Assembly: GCF_030269925.1 (NCBI RefSeq)
Contig: NC_085124.1
Coordinates: 4,092,001 to 4,156,000, forward strand
Length of the DNA: 64,000 nucleotides
Reading direction: 5' to 3'
From: Bombyx mori
Taxonomy: Eukaryota > Arthropoda > Insecta > Lepidoptera > Bombycidae
The notes under the pieces are model-generated. The model saw nothing but the letters and a program-made list of their open reading frames with translations. It was not told the DNA's origin and ran no database searches. Below, in pieces: positions 10,056-20,292 of the stretch. The position numbers were made by a program, and so were the translations under genes. Numbering within the stretch: the stretch's first letter is position 1; the number at the start of each line of letters is the position of its first letter.

Positions 10056-12370
10056 AAAAAAGTTTTCACTTCATCGGGTGTTAAGCGCGCGTTGACATCC
10101 CGAGAGATATGCTATGCCACTAATCATCTTGACACATGAGAGCAGTCTTAAATGTTGTGCAACGGTTGCTGTGTTTAATGTAGACAGTGTCTCAGTTCTG
10201 ACTCTGGCATTGCTGATGTCCATAAGCAGCGGTCACTACATATCACCATTAAGCCATTAAAAATCCTTCCAACTGAAATGCATGATTGCCTCGCAGTACA
10301 AATAGGCAAGATATTAGACATTTTCAACGATCATTATCATAAAAATAAAATAAAAATGATAATTTAAACGAACAAACATTTACGTATCCAATGGCAATTC
10401 TTTTTTATTATTCACTCTTCACTGAAGAAAAAAAAACCCGTATCTAATATCATATCAATCTATTCTAGTCTAAGTTATTGACAGTTAGGTACGTCACTGC
10501 ACGAGAAAAAGATTGAATATTTAAAATATTACCACATAAAATAGTGACGAATATAAAATATTAAAAGCAATACTTAAACAATTAACATCGCGTTATGAAT
10601 GAGAAAAGTGAGTCATACACACATAATCCGGCAATTCATAAAATCAATAAAGACAATCCCCCACGTCGGACCGAATGCACTTGTGTGCGCTCTCAACGTC
10701 TCTGTACGGTCAACGAAAAAATCATTTTATTTTATTATATTAATATTATTTTCTATAGGATTCACTGTACCCGTGCTATTTTAAAATATGGTGTTTCGAT
10801 TTTAACCATGTGAATATCGGCCATCATCTTCATCATCAACCGAGATGATGACTTCAAATTATCAAGCCAGTATTAATTTAAAATTACACATAATTAATTA
10901 TATATAATAAATACTTTACAGTTTAATCTTCTGTTTTTGACGTGATAACGGCTTATACATTGATGAGCACTGGCTAAACGCACGAAAAAGTGTCACGTTC
11001 CGCTCGAGGCTAAGTGTGCAAGCGAGAGCGCGGAAGAAGCGATACAGAGGCACGATCGGCCCAAGTGTTGGCTTGTTGCACATTTATTATGTCTCTTCTA
11101 AGAGTAAGTAAGACTATCAATCGCAAACTGACTTTACAGACAATCAATTAAAAAATTTACATTGCCGATGTTTAGATTAATTTTTTTTTTGTTTTTGGTC
11201 ACGCACCACTAACGTGTAATTTGTTGGAATTTGAATATTGTGATAATACCGTCTAAGCTTCTATAATAATGTTCCTATTGAAATACAATTTAATTTTAGT
11301 TGAGTCGACGAGGAGGCGGGCAATGTGATGAAACAAATAATAGAAAGCTACATAGACACGGCAATATAATATTTTATGTTTTTCTTATTCATGGTCGTCA
11401 CAATAGCTTACCGTAATGGTTATGATACATTTTGTGAAATATATTTGAAGATTGATGATTGAAGATAATTCAAGAAGGACACTAACACGAAAATAATGAT
11501 TTTCCATTTATGAAAATCTAAAAACCTTTTTCCCCCGCTAAAGCGTTCGAAGCAATCGTCTGACGTTGATGACGCCACAATCACTTATAATCGTTTATTC
11601 TGATGCTATTATGTCAAATGGGACACCCTGTAAACATGAGCATGATACGAAACAAAGTTCTCAAAAAGCATTTTTAAATATCTAAAATTTAAATTACGTT
11701 CTAAATTTTCAGACCAATCGTATCTCAAAAGAAAATAAAATTACTTTATTTTTAATTTTAAAGCCACCTTTATCACCTATGACGTTTAAAACTGTATTTA
11801 GAAATGGAAGTGGAATCTCAAATACATTTTATATAATAATTGTTTGTTATTCTGTCCGTACATTTCACCCTCGACCCAGCCACGTAATCCGCGTTTAGAC
11901 TTCCCCCATACCTCAGTTGTCAGCACGTCTCCGACGAAATGCTCCGCGCAAGGCTGTTTTACGACTTGTCTTCAAATCGTTGACATAGTTCTAAAATAAT
12001 TTCAGCGTGATGCCCAAGGTCTATGGCAAGATCTTGCTTTTATGATTTGAAGGTTACAATTTCAGTGACTTACATGTGTACACACGCACGCATATGCATT
12101 TCATGTAATTTTTTTGGTTAAAAACTTGAAAGGGTTAATGTAATTTATTTACACCTTTTAGTTTCTTATGTATTTTTGTCTACTTCCATTTTTCATACTT
12201 TTAATACCATAGGCGGATAGATGAAAATGTCATACTATCCTCGTGCAGTTACTGCCAACATTAATTGTTTATTAATTCTTAATCGTATATTTGGTACGTT
12301 TGGTCTATTCTGATAGATCTCTTTGAATATTGTCAATGATTTTGAATTTCCCTAGATGACGATGGTTAGA
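10056..12370. other. AT-rich stretch with eroded repeat traces
   Basis: About 10195-10320 retains eroded family C sequence (CTCTGGCATTGCTGATGTCC) followed by family A-like antisense traces. The rest, apart from the GC-rich patch at 10970-11105, is AT-rich. The overlapping frames at 10595-10813 have no recognisable motif. Confidence 0.45.
10970..11105 (+). other. GC-rich patch ending in ATG plus donor-like site
   Basis: A compact GC-rich segment (GTGCAAGCGAGAGCGCGGAA, GAGGCACGATCGGCCCAAGT) ends in an ATG at about 11089 (ATGTCTCTTCTAAGA) directly followed by GTAAGTAAG, a textbook insect donor. It could be a first exon encoding only Met-Ser-Leu-Leu-Arg before an intron. No TATA box or partner exon was found, and the patch could instead be part of an unrecognised repeat. 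Confidence 0.2.
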
Positions 12371-12475
12371 TAAGGGACGGACGTGATGGACGAGATCGCT
12401 TTTAGCGATAAGACCACCCGTTGTATGAATTATACCTACCTTGATTTGTTTTTAATGTTTTTGTTGGTAATAAAG
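12371..12475 (+). mobile_element. LINE 3' tail with GAGATCGCTTTTAGCGATAA block
   Basis: Shares GAGATCGC(T)TTTAGCGATAAGACC with 59535-59650, where it is followed by a TGT-rich stretch and GTACAATAAAG. Here the corresponding 3' signal is GGTAATAAAGTAT. The block is a palindromic stem typical of RTE/CR1-like LINE 3' ends (from memory). Confidence 0.5.
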
Positions 12476-13189
12476 TATATGTTAGATCTCTCTTTCTCTT
12501 TGGCCGAGAGAGCAGATAGTTACGATGTCGATAATCCTGACGAGATTCTAAAGTTTTCCAGCTATAGGTTCAATTTTCACCAATCTAAGCTGGTCTTTTC
12601 TTGAGATAAGCTGAAATTTTATTTCTTAAATACGACAACTAATTTCCTAATAGTGTATTACGACACAAAAACGACGGTATATGAGCAAAATTGATAATGG
12701 TCGCCCCCAAAAAAAAACCTATTTAAATTTAATACGATTCTATAGAAACTTACGACAACACCTTTTTTTGTTGATGGCCAAAACAGAGATGACGAGGGTC
12801 CTACGTCAGACAAAGGGCGGGCCCTGACAATGTCACGATTAATGAAACCTCCTCTGACCCAGTGACTAAACAATTTTCCACTACAAAGGGAAGCCACGGG
12901 GAAAAAATTCAATGAAATCGCAGCCGTCGAGATTTTTTTGTTCCTTGATTCGGTGATAAACATGCCTAATGACAAATATCAGATGAGAAGCCAGTATTTA
13001 ATAGCTTCTTTGTTACCTAGTTAATACCTTGTGATCTAAGTGTTACCTAAGTAATCAGGCGTTACCGTCTGACAGGCAGTTTTCCAACTGAGATTTCAGG
13101 TTTGCTTATTATGTCGGTACTTGAATCATTGTACATTGGTTCGCTTGCGGACTAAATAATAATAATAATAATAATGGTTGGTTCAGTTG
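12476..13189. other. Unassigned sequence, moderately GC-rich around 12770-12920
   Basis: A 105-codon minus frame (12658-12975) crosses this stretch but shows no domain. The composition (CAAAGGGCGGGCCCTGACAA, CCTCTGACCCAGTGACTAAA) suggests an unrecognised dispersed element rather than an exon. Confidence 0.3.
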
Positions 13190-13352
13190 AATGGAATATT
13201 TTAAATGTATTCAACTGATAATTATTTATAATAATGTATGTTTTATTTGATTTGTTTTGGTAATTTTATGTATGATTCAATGATACTATGTACACACATG
13301 GACTTGACGTTGTTGTCTGAAATAAAATAAATAATTCATTCATTCATTCATT
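13190..13352 (+). mobile_element. LINE 3' end with ATTC tail
   Basis: TATTCAACTGA ... CACACATGGACTTGACGTTG, TTGTCTGAAATAAAATAAAT and a (ATTC)n tail at about 13337-13352 form a typical LINE 3' UTR with tetranucleotide tail. An (AAT)n microsatellite at about 13156-13175 lies just upstream. Confidence 0.5.
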
Positions 13353-13429
13353 TAAGCATATGACAACTGCTTACCATCAGATAAACAGTGAGGGAGCTCT
13401 TGTAATGATTTAAATAATAAAAAAATTAC

Positions 13430-13492
13430 CTTGTCTTCCGCTTCCTCTGCCCTCCCCTCTGCTTCGAGGACTCGCTGCTCCAGCTCCGTGAG
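13430..13492 (-). CDS. Coiled-coil exon of a minus-strand host gene (63 nt)
   Basis: On the minus strand TTTTTGTTACAG precedes a 63-nt segment followed by GTAATTTTT, giving consensus acceptor and donor. In phase 0 it encodes 21 residues, LTELEQRVLEAEGRAEEAE then Asp-Lys, with no stop. Leu/Val heptad spacing and dense Glu/Ala/Arg strongly indicate a coiled coil. Its GC content is far above the flanking AT-rich DNA, and it is not shared with any repeat in the window. Length is a multiple of three with phase 0 at both ends, so the exon could be skipped without a frame change. Upstream exon candidates on the same strand at 42908-42955 and 48324-48354 have compatible phases. The protein is not identified; myosin-like, ELKS-like or other scaffold proteins all have such segments. 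Confidence 0.7.
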
Positions 13493-14388
13493 CTGTAACA
13501 AAAATAACAATTAGACTTTGAACATGTTCAATTATATTAATTTAACTTAAAACTACATTATATTGTTGAAGATAGTATAAAAAAAATTAAAATTAAAGCC
13601 CTAAGAAACGTTCATTTGTAATCGAAATCTTGGACAAGATACTTCTAGCGCCATCTCTTGGCCGCTGAAACTAAAAACCATCCAGTAATTACGTCACAAG
13701 GAAAACTCGACACGTTTTCCTGTTACGCGACACTCGCGACCACGTAGTTCCAGCACCACCCGCTAGATGGCACCACTAGCGCTCAGTTTATTGAACCACG
13801 TGGTAGTGTGCTTTGCACTTATATCTATGTGGCGGAGGCTGTATGAAAGGTATTATTGTTATGTAAGTGTATATGTAGTGTTCGTGCGGTCTCCAAGGCA
13901 AGGCGGGGCGGATTGGATCGCGGCGAAAGGGGTGAGAGATACTCGCAAAATATAACCAAGTTGATATATGGACGAGAGACACGTGTTCGGCGTGTTCCTG
14001 AAAGGTTTATATTACTGAAGCGAACGTGGGTGTTATGCGATTCCGGAAATAGGTGTACACAGACGATACACGTCTTACACACATATTTAGCACGTTGTTC
14101 ACTACGTTACGAGTATATATACTTTATATAGAGGGGGTAAAGTTCATTATGCGTGTTTGATGTCTCTTGAACGTACAGCTTTTAGTTTGTCTATTCCGCT
14201 CATAGCTGCTGTACTATTTACCAATGATATATATATGATATATATATCTGAATATATTTGTCTTAAGCCACAGGCTAGTCTAAGGCGCACGTGTCGACAT
14301 GAATTAGTGTGTACACGTTCAATAGCTGAGCTGTGGATATGTGAAATATTAGTGATGTGTCGATAGATACAGAGACCAATAGTTAGTT
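13493..14388. other. Probable intron or flanking DNA, no second exon found
   Basis: 13620-14130 is less AT-rich and holds several overlapping frames on both strands, none with a motif or paired splice sites. Short inverted TAGCGCCATCT / AGATGG motifs occur at about 13647-13790. A (TA)-rich palindromic stretch is at about 14225-14250. Confidence 0.4.
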
Positions 14389-14635
14389 TTTTTTTGTTGC
14401 TCAGATGGGTGGACGAGCTCACAGCCCACCTGGTGTTAAGTGGTTACTGGAGCTCATAGACATCTACGACGTAAATGCGCCACCCACCTTGAGATATAAG
14501 TTCTAAGGTCTCAGTATAGTTACAACGGCTGCCCCACCCTTCAAACCGAAACGCATTACTGCTTCACGGCAGAAATAGGCGGAGTGGTGGTACCTACCCG
14601 CGCGGACTCACAAGAGGTCCTACCACCAGTAAACC
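14389..14635 (-). mobile_element. Family A retroposon
   Basis: Antisense copy from a T run and TTGCTCAGATGGGTGGACGA to GTCCTACCACCAGTAA. Close to the majority sequence. Confidence 0.85.
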
Positions 14636-14689
14636 ACCAGTAGTTGACATTTAAAACACTAGTTAAATCGAAATATTTGTATTATAATT

Positions 14690-14830
14690 TCTTGTTGCAT
14701 AGACGAATGAACAAGCTCACGGCCCGCCCAATGGTAATTGGTTATCGGAGCCTATAGACATTACAGCGTGAATACCACTACCTATTTTGTTACATGAGGT
14801 GTCGTGAGTCTCTAAATAGTTTACAATAAG
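14690..14830 (-). mobile_element. Old family A-like remnant
   Basis: TTGCATAGACGAATGAACAA, GCTCACGGCCCGCCCAATGG and GGAGCCTATAGACATTACAG align in order to the A consensus but with many differences and deletions. It lies directly downstream of a younger A copy. Confidence 0.55.
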
Positions 14831-14878
14831 TCGTAGTCTGTCTTTGTTTCTACGCTTTTTATACCCTACCTATTCGCG

Positions 14879-15125
14879 GGTGACCTAAGGGGCTATTCCA
14901 GCCACCCTCTGGCTTGTAGGTGCGCTCACGGGCTCAGTCTGAGGAGTTTGCTAACACTAGCAGTAGCAAGAAAGCAAGAGCAATGCTTCGCTGAATCTAA
15001 CCATCGGTTCGGAATCGCGACTAAACAAGAAGATCCGGCGAGAAACTAAGTGTGTTTATGGGTTAGGTTGCTCGTCGAACTCTTCGTCGTGGTCGACGAG
15101 AACGATAACCGATGCTTGAAGAGCA
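14879..15125 (+). mobile_element. Diverged family B retroposon
   Basis: Sense copy recognisable by AGGTGCGCTCACGGGCTCAG, GCTTCGCTGAATCTAACCAT, AAGATCCGGCGAGAAACTAA and the TCGACGAGAACGATAACCGA end. It has more substitutions than other B copies and a small internal insertion. Confidence 0.7.
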
Positions 15126-15394
15126 TCCGCCTGCTTTTCCACTAAACTGATTTTTAGACGGTTTTCACCAATATGAAATAGCGATAGACGAGGAAGACCA
15201 AGCAGGGTGATGGTATAGGCGGAAAGATAGCGATCAAGATATAACATTATCGTGGTTTCTAACAAGAAAAAACTTAACGGTCATTAACATACATTGCACG
15301 CTTCTAGATTTTTGTAGTACACGGTGTTTCCAAAACGCTTTGGCATGTGTATCTTCAAACAACATTGAAACGGACAGTATACATTGTTTTATCC

Positions 15395-15592
15395 TTTTTT
15401 TCCCCTACTGATAGCCTTGAGAGGCTATTTCAGCTTTGCCCTAACATGTGAGTTCACGGGGCTCAAATCGGAGTGGCGCTAACACTGGCCCTAGCAAGAG
15501 CAGTGCTTCGCAGAATCTACCACCGGATCGGAAACGAGATCCACTGAGAAGATCCGGCGAGGAACTCAGTGGGCTGTGTCTGTGGGTTTTTA
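15395..15592 (+). mobile_element. Family B retroposon, 3'-shortened
   Basis: Sense copy starting after a T run at CTGATAGCCTTGAGAGGCTA and extending through AGATCCGGCGAGGAACTCAG to GGGCTGTGTCTGTGGG. It stops about 80 bases before the usual B end. Confidence 0.8.
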
Positions 15593-16011
15593 TCCTTAGC
15601 GACGATGTTTACCGTCGTAAACTATTCAGCAAATGATGACAAAAACAAATCATTTTACGAACATTTTTCATACATACAAAACACTCTACACGTCTACAAA
15701 ACACGTCTTTGAATTCTTACGCGAACCTGCATCCGCAAATCCAGATTCTAGATCTAACGAACTGACAAATAAAAATCAATACACGAACCGAATGCAAGAC
15801 AACGTCAAAGGAGCCTTAGGTTGCATGCGGCAAATCAAATTGAGACGGAGCTTTTAAAAGAAGAGAAATTTTATTTATCCCCCCCCTCGTATCGATGAAG
15901 ACGTCTTGTTGCTTTATGAAAACGAAATCGGAACGAATCGGAAGGAAATTGCTTTAAAACGATCAATCTTTATTGAACGTGTTTTGTTATTTGTATTTTA
16001 TTTAATTCAAT
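15593..16011. other. No gene seen
   Basis: A 74-codon plus frame (15633-15857) and a further frame starting at 15906 overlap this interval. The second runs into the A element and is not a gene. Confidence 0.45.
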
Positions 16012-16355
16012 ACATCCTCGAATCTCAGGCGGGTACCAATTTTTCTAATGAAATACGTACTAAACAAATGTTCACGATTGAAAAATGGAACCCGCAAAAT
16101 CATAATTTGCGTAATTACTGGTGGTACGACCTCTTGTGAGTCCGCGCGGGTGGGTGCCACCACCCTGCCTATTTCTGCCGTGAAGCAGTAATGCGTTTCG
16201 GTTTGAAGGGTGGGGCAGCCGTTGTAACTATACTTGAGACCTTAGAACTTATATCTCAAGGTGGATGGCGCATTTACGTCGTAGATGTCTATGGGCTCCA
16301 GTAACCACTTAACACCAGGTGGGCTGTGAGCTCGTCCACACATCTAGCAATAAAA
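16012..16355 (+). mobile_element. Family A retroposon retaining part of its upstream region
   Basis: Longest sense copy. It starts at the box B-like CTCGAATCTCAGGCGGGTAC, then CTAATGAAATACGTACTAAA, the AATTTGCGTAATTACTGGTG junction and the common 3' region ending CAATAAAAAATAAAAAA. This shows the family is built as a tRNA-like head, a middle region and the shared 3' half; most copies here are truncated to the 3' half. Confidence 0.8.
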
Positions 16356-16633
16356 AATAAAAAAATCCTTAATGTCAATTTGAATTTTTGTTTTCTAAAT
16401 ACAATTTAGTAATGGCACGTTGTAAATGTAAACAATTTTCACTAAGTTACAATTTTGTGTTTTAGAATCGTAAATTATTATCTGCAAGTCCTGCACAATA
16501 TATACGGTAAAGTGTGAGTTCTGGGGGCATATTTGCAAGTTTTAAAGGGATATATATCTATATCTATAGTTATTTTTGTCACATATGTATGTAAATTTAA
16601 GAAGAACGTAAATAATTATAATATCTAACCGAT

Positions 16634-16945
16634 TTTTTTTCTTCGGGGTGGGGGCCGAACCTCCTACGAGGTCCCCGCGTCTAGGGGGCGCGCAGGGTAT
16701 GTGGGACTTGACGATCTGCTGATGTTAGGAGCAGACCGCGGGCCCAAGGATGTTTTAGGGCCCTATTGCACTAAGCGACTCCCCTGCACTCTTACACCCG
16801 ACGTCCGATCTCCGTCCGAGGTTAAAACCCGGTCAGAGTAGGGATGTTCCGGCGGTCAGCACTACAACCAGAAATGCGGCGCCACCCCAAGGACGCCCGA
16901 CCGACGAGTCGTCGAGGCGATAGTCGACGACCAACGAACCTAACG
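16634..16945 (+). repeat. GC-rich dispersed repeat fragment
   Basis: Strikingly GC-rich block (GGGGGCCGAACCTCCTACGA, GGGGGCGCGCAGGGTATGTG, CTTACACCCGACGTCCGATC). Its last third is repeated at 44318-44415 (CACCCGACGTCCGATCTCC, CGGTCA, GGTCA.CACT). Probably 5' or coding sequence of a retroelement; no long frame survives. Confidence 0.65.
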
Positions 16946-18012
16946 AAATTAAATGAAAATAAATGTAATATGCGATCTTATAAGTCCCATGAAATAAATC
17001 GCAAAATTTGTGATAAGCCAGTTATGCGAGTATATATATTTTTTTATGGTTTGCTTTCACAAATATTTTACGACGTGTATTTATTTATATATGTATTACG
17101 AGTATAATTCGATGTAGCTACAGTTTCACGAACAGCCGTCAATCTGATATCAATCCGCCTAGAAGATGATGAGCCTTGGATTGGCAAAGGAAGTGTTATG
17201 TAAGGAAATAAAATCAGAATAACTCTGCTAGCTAATTCTGAAATTAGTACGACATCCCATAGGTATACCACAAAAGCTCTCGTTGCTATTCGTATGAGAA
17301 AAAAATATCCACAAATATAATTTCAATAATCTTCAGATCGGACTATCAACGTTTAGATCATCAGTCGTGCTTAGTTAAGTGACACTTAATCAGATAAGGC
17401 ACGTGACACCGTGTCGCTAGAGTATCGACGTAATTGTAAGGCCAAGGGTTGAAAGCCAATAAAGCAGAACCTTCAGGCTGTAGTTTCGCAGTACATTGAG
17501 GGGCCTTTTGTGATGGTTATGTGTATTTATAGCCCTATAATATGACACATTTAGGTCAGAGCCCCTGACAAGTACTCTTCAAGTTAAATGTCAGTTTTAT
17601 TGACGGTCGAGCGTATCAGTTCGTAAGTGATTATATTTGTTCGAACCTTTACAGCCGGTTCGTGATGTTTTATTGAGTTATAGATGTCTTGTTTACAATT
17701 TCCCCAAGAATATTGTTTGGTTGTTAAATACAATCACCGTATTTTCTTGTCGTAATCAGAACTCGACCTTGCGTATCAGCTCCTTAATACGTAGCAAAAC
17801 AATGTTTTCGTTAGTAGTATAATATAGTAGTACCATGTCAAGATTGCATGATAATGGTTGAGCAATAACAGATACTTTTCATGTATAACTTAAGTGGGGT
17901 TTCTTATGAAAAATACCTTCTTTTTTCATTGCCATTGTAAGCAGTCGAGCGACCCATCTGATGGTTAGTAATTATCATTGTTCATAGACATCCGCAATGC
18001 TAGCCAAGCTGG
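16946..18012. other. No gene supported
   Basis: AT-rich with short frames on both strands (16844-17107, 17068-17271, 17637-17822), none with motifs. About 17940-18012 keeps a worn antisense trace of family C (GACCCATCTGATGGTTAGTA). Confidence 0.45.
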
Positions 18013-18291
18013 TGCGTGAAGCAAAAACTTTGTACTCCTTTTTACGAAAATTGCGCGGACGGAGGAATATGAAATTTCCCACAGTTATAGAGAGTATAGC
18101 GAAGGAGTGTAGAATGGTAATTTTTTTTTAATTATGCATTAATAATACATTATATCAATAAAAAAAACATTACACACATCCATCCACTACCATGTATTTG
18201 ACACATATGTATACTCTATGTTTATTGTCAAACTTTTGTTGCTCTGTTAGTCTGTGGTCAAATTGAGAGTAGGTTAATATTGTTCATTCGT
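18013..18291 (+). mobile_element. Helitron-like family D, truncated copy
   Basis: Begins GCGTGAAGCAAAAACTTTGT with AAATTGCGCGGACGGAGGAA and TTTCCCACAGTTATAGAGAG, as in the full copies at 32528-32945 and 57133-57547. It lacks both termini; the right side is cut where a family A element starts. Confidence 0.75.
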
Positions 18292-18606
18292 CTTTTTTTT
18301 TTTTTTTGTTGTTGCTTAGATTGATGGACGAGCTCACAGCCCACCTGATGTTAAGTGGTTACTGGAGCCCATAGACATCTACAACGTAAATGCGCCATCC
18401 ACCTCGAGATATAAGTTCTAAGGTCTCAGTATAGTTACAACGGCTACCCCACCCTTCGAACCGAAACGCATTACTGCTTCACGGCGGAAATAAGTGGGGT
18501 GGTGGTACCTACCCGTGCGGACTCCCAAGAGGTCCTACCACCAGTGATTACGCAAATTATAATTTTGCGGGTTTGAGATTTATTACACGATGTTATTCCT
18601 TCACCG
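18292..18606 (-). mobile_element. Family A retroposon with middle region
   Basis: Antisense copy starting with a 16-base T run. It includes the 3' half and continues through GATTACGCAAATTATAATTT and ACGATGTTATTCCTTCACCG, the middle region of longer copies. It abuts the truncated D element on its left. Confidence 0.85.
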
Positions 18607-18997
18607 TCTCTAGTTTTGTTAAAAACCCAACGCACACAAGCAAATACAAAGCGATTTACATGCCTTTAAAAATCGGACATGACCCAAGTGAAGACTACAT
18701 AAATAAATCTCTCGTGTCGCAATGTTTACGAAAAGCATCTCAAGCCGAGCCAGTGTTATTCGCAAACAAAATATGACATACGGCAAACAATTTCCTGCAT
18801 GACGGAATCTTAAAGGCGCCGTCTCTCCAGTCTTCTACTTGAAAGCGTTACATCAAATGACACGTTAAAGCATTGATGCATTAAATAAAGTTCCGGGATG
18901 TATTCATATTAAACACGCTCGCAATGTCAAATCGTGTTTAGGTATGTAATGTTCAATGATATCGAAGAATTGTGGTTGCAACTGAGTCGAGAGTGTA
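18607..18997. other. Short unassigned stretch
   Basis: A 67-codon plus frame (18573-18776) starts inside the A element and has no recognisable motif. Nothing else seen. Confidence 0.4.
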
Positions 18998-19325
18998 GTT
19001 TTTTAATTTATTGCTTAGACAGAGCTTACGGCTGGTGGTGTTAAGTGGTTATCAGGGCTCATAGAAGTTAAGAATGTAAACGTCATCAGCCAATCTGAGA
19101 CATGAGTTATAAATCTCAGTTTTACAGAACAACGACTGCCCCACCCTTTAAACGGAAACGTATTACTGCTTCACTGCGACAGAAATAGGCAGCGTGGTGG
19201 TACCTACCCGTGCGGACTTACAAGAGGTCCTATCACCAGTGATTACGCAAATTATAATTTTTCGGGATTGATTTTTATTACATGATGTTATTCCTTCACC
19301 GTGGAAGTCAATCACTTCACGACAA
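18998..19325 (-). mobile_element. Family A retroposon, diverged, with middle region
   Basis: Antisense copy with a deletion near the start (TTGCTTAGACAGAGCTTACG) and a small insertion in the CTTCACTGCGACAGAAATAG block. It continues through ATTACATGATGTTATTCCTT and GTGGAAGTCAATC. Confidence 0.75.
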
Positions 19326-19335
19326 AAATAGGAAC

Positions 19336-19533
19336 GCATTTTATTTATTTATTGCTTAGATGTTTGGAAGAGCTCGCGGCCCACCTGATGTTAAGTGGTT
19401 ACCGGAGCCATAGACATTTACAATGTAAATGCCGCCACCCACCTTGAGATATAAGTTCTAAGGTCTCAAGTATAGTGCAACGGCTGCCCCACCCTTCAAA
19501 CTGAAAGGCATTACTGCTTCACGGCAGAAATAA
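19336..19533 (-). mobile_element. Family A retroposon, 5'-truncated, tandem to its neighbour
   Basis: A second antisense A copy begins about ten bases after the previous one (TTTATTTATTGCTTAGATGT) and ends abruptly at CACGGCAGAAATA, lacking the far half. Confidence 0.8.
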
Positions 19534-20290
19534 TTCCAAGATTACGTTGAGGATTAAATTTGAAAACTTCTCTTTTTCAATTTATTAGAATCAGTCTCGT
19601 TACCATCATTATGAATATAAAAAACCATCAATGATAATTTAGCTATTGATTAGATATCATCGAACCTGAAGTTTTTGTTTAAGCTTTCTAAATTTTATAG
19701 AAAACTTCTCTGAACTCAATCGCGAACAGATTCACGTTTAGTATATAAAATATACAATTAATTCTAGTAAATTAATAAATACACAATTTTTATAGTAAAC
19801 TCGATCAAAACCGGGAAAAATGTCAATACGCTCCATCTTTTCGAGCAAATCTATTGCGAGTTATTACCGACCTATCGCCGTCCTGGAAGCCATTTTAAAT
19901 GCATTGAAATTGCACCCGAACTGGACTTCATCTTCAAAACGAGCAATCCGAAGTCTTGCCACTTATTTCCACCTCAACGAAATCCGCGTGTTATTTCCAA
20001 ACCGCGGAACAACCTCAAAGGTGGGTCCGGTCGAAGCCCCCACGATTTACAGTTCTTTAGCTACGCGATGCAGAAAATTGAAACGGCTTTCGGTTTAAGT
20101 TCATTTGACTGTGGTGTTTTCAGTTCGGGCTTAGAGATTCGGATGTAATTTTTTTTTCTCCAACATAAATATGTGTTCTTTTGAGGTTAATAAACGAGAT
20201 TTCAGCTCAAAGTTCATACCTACATGAATGTATAATAGTTTCGATTGTGTGTAGCATTAGGAGAGCTGCGAAGTTATTTTAACAAAGTAA
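19534..20290. other. Unassigned; one GC-richer open frame
   Basis: A 92-codon plus frame at 19820-20098 (MSIRSIFSSKSIASYYRPIA...) is GC-richer than its surroundings but has no recognisable domain, splice context or poly-A signal. It is not called as a gene. Confidence 0.35.
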
Positions 20291-20292
20291 TA

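Noticed and set aside
12658..12975. 105-codon minus-strand frame
   Set aside because: No domain, poor codon pattern, and the underlying sequence looks like an unrecognised dispersed element.
16844..17107. 87-codon plus frame starting MFRRSALQPEMRRHPKDARP
   Set aside because: The GC-rich first third belongs to a dispersed repeat that recurs at 44318-44415; the rest is AT-rich chance sequence.
19820..20098. 92-codon plus-strand frame
   Set aside because: Balanced composition but no recognised motif, promoter, splice or poly-A signals; not strong enough to call.
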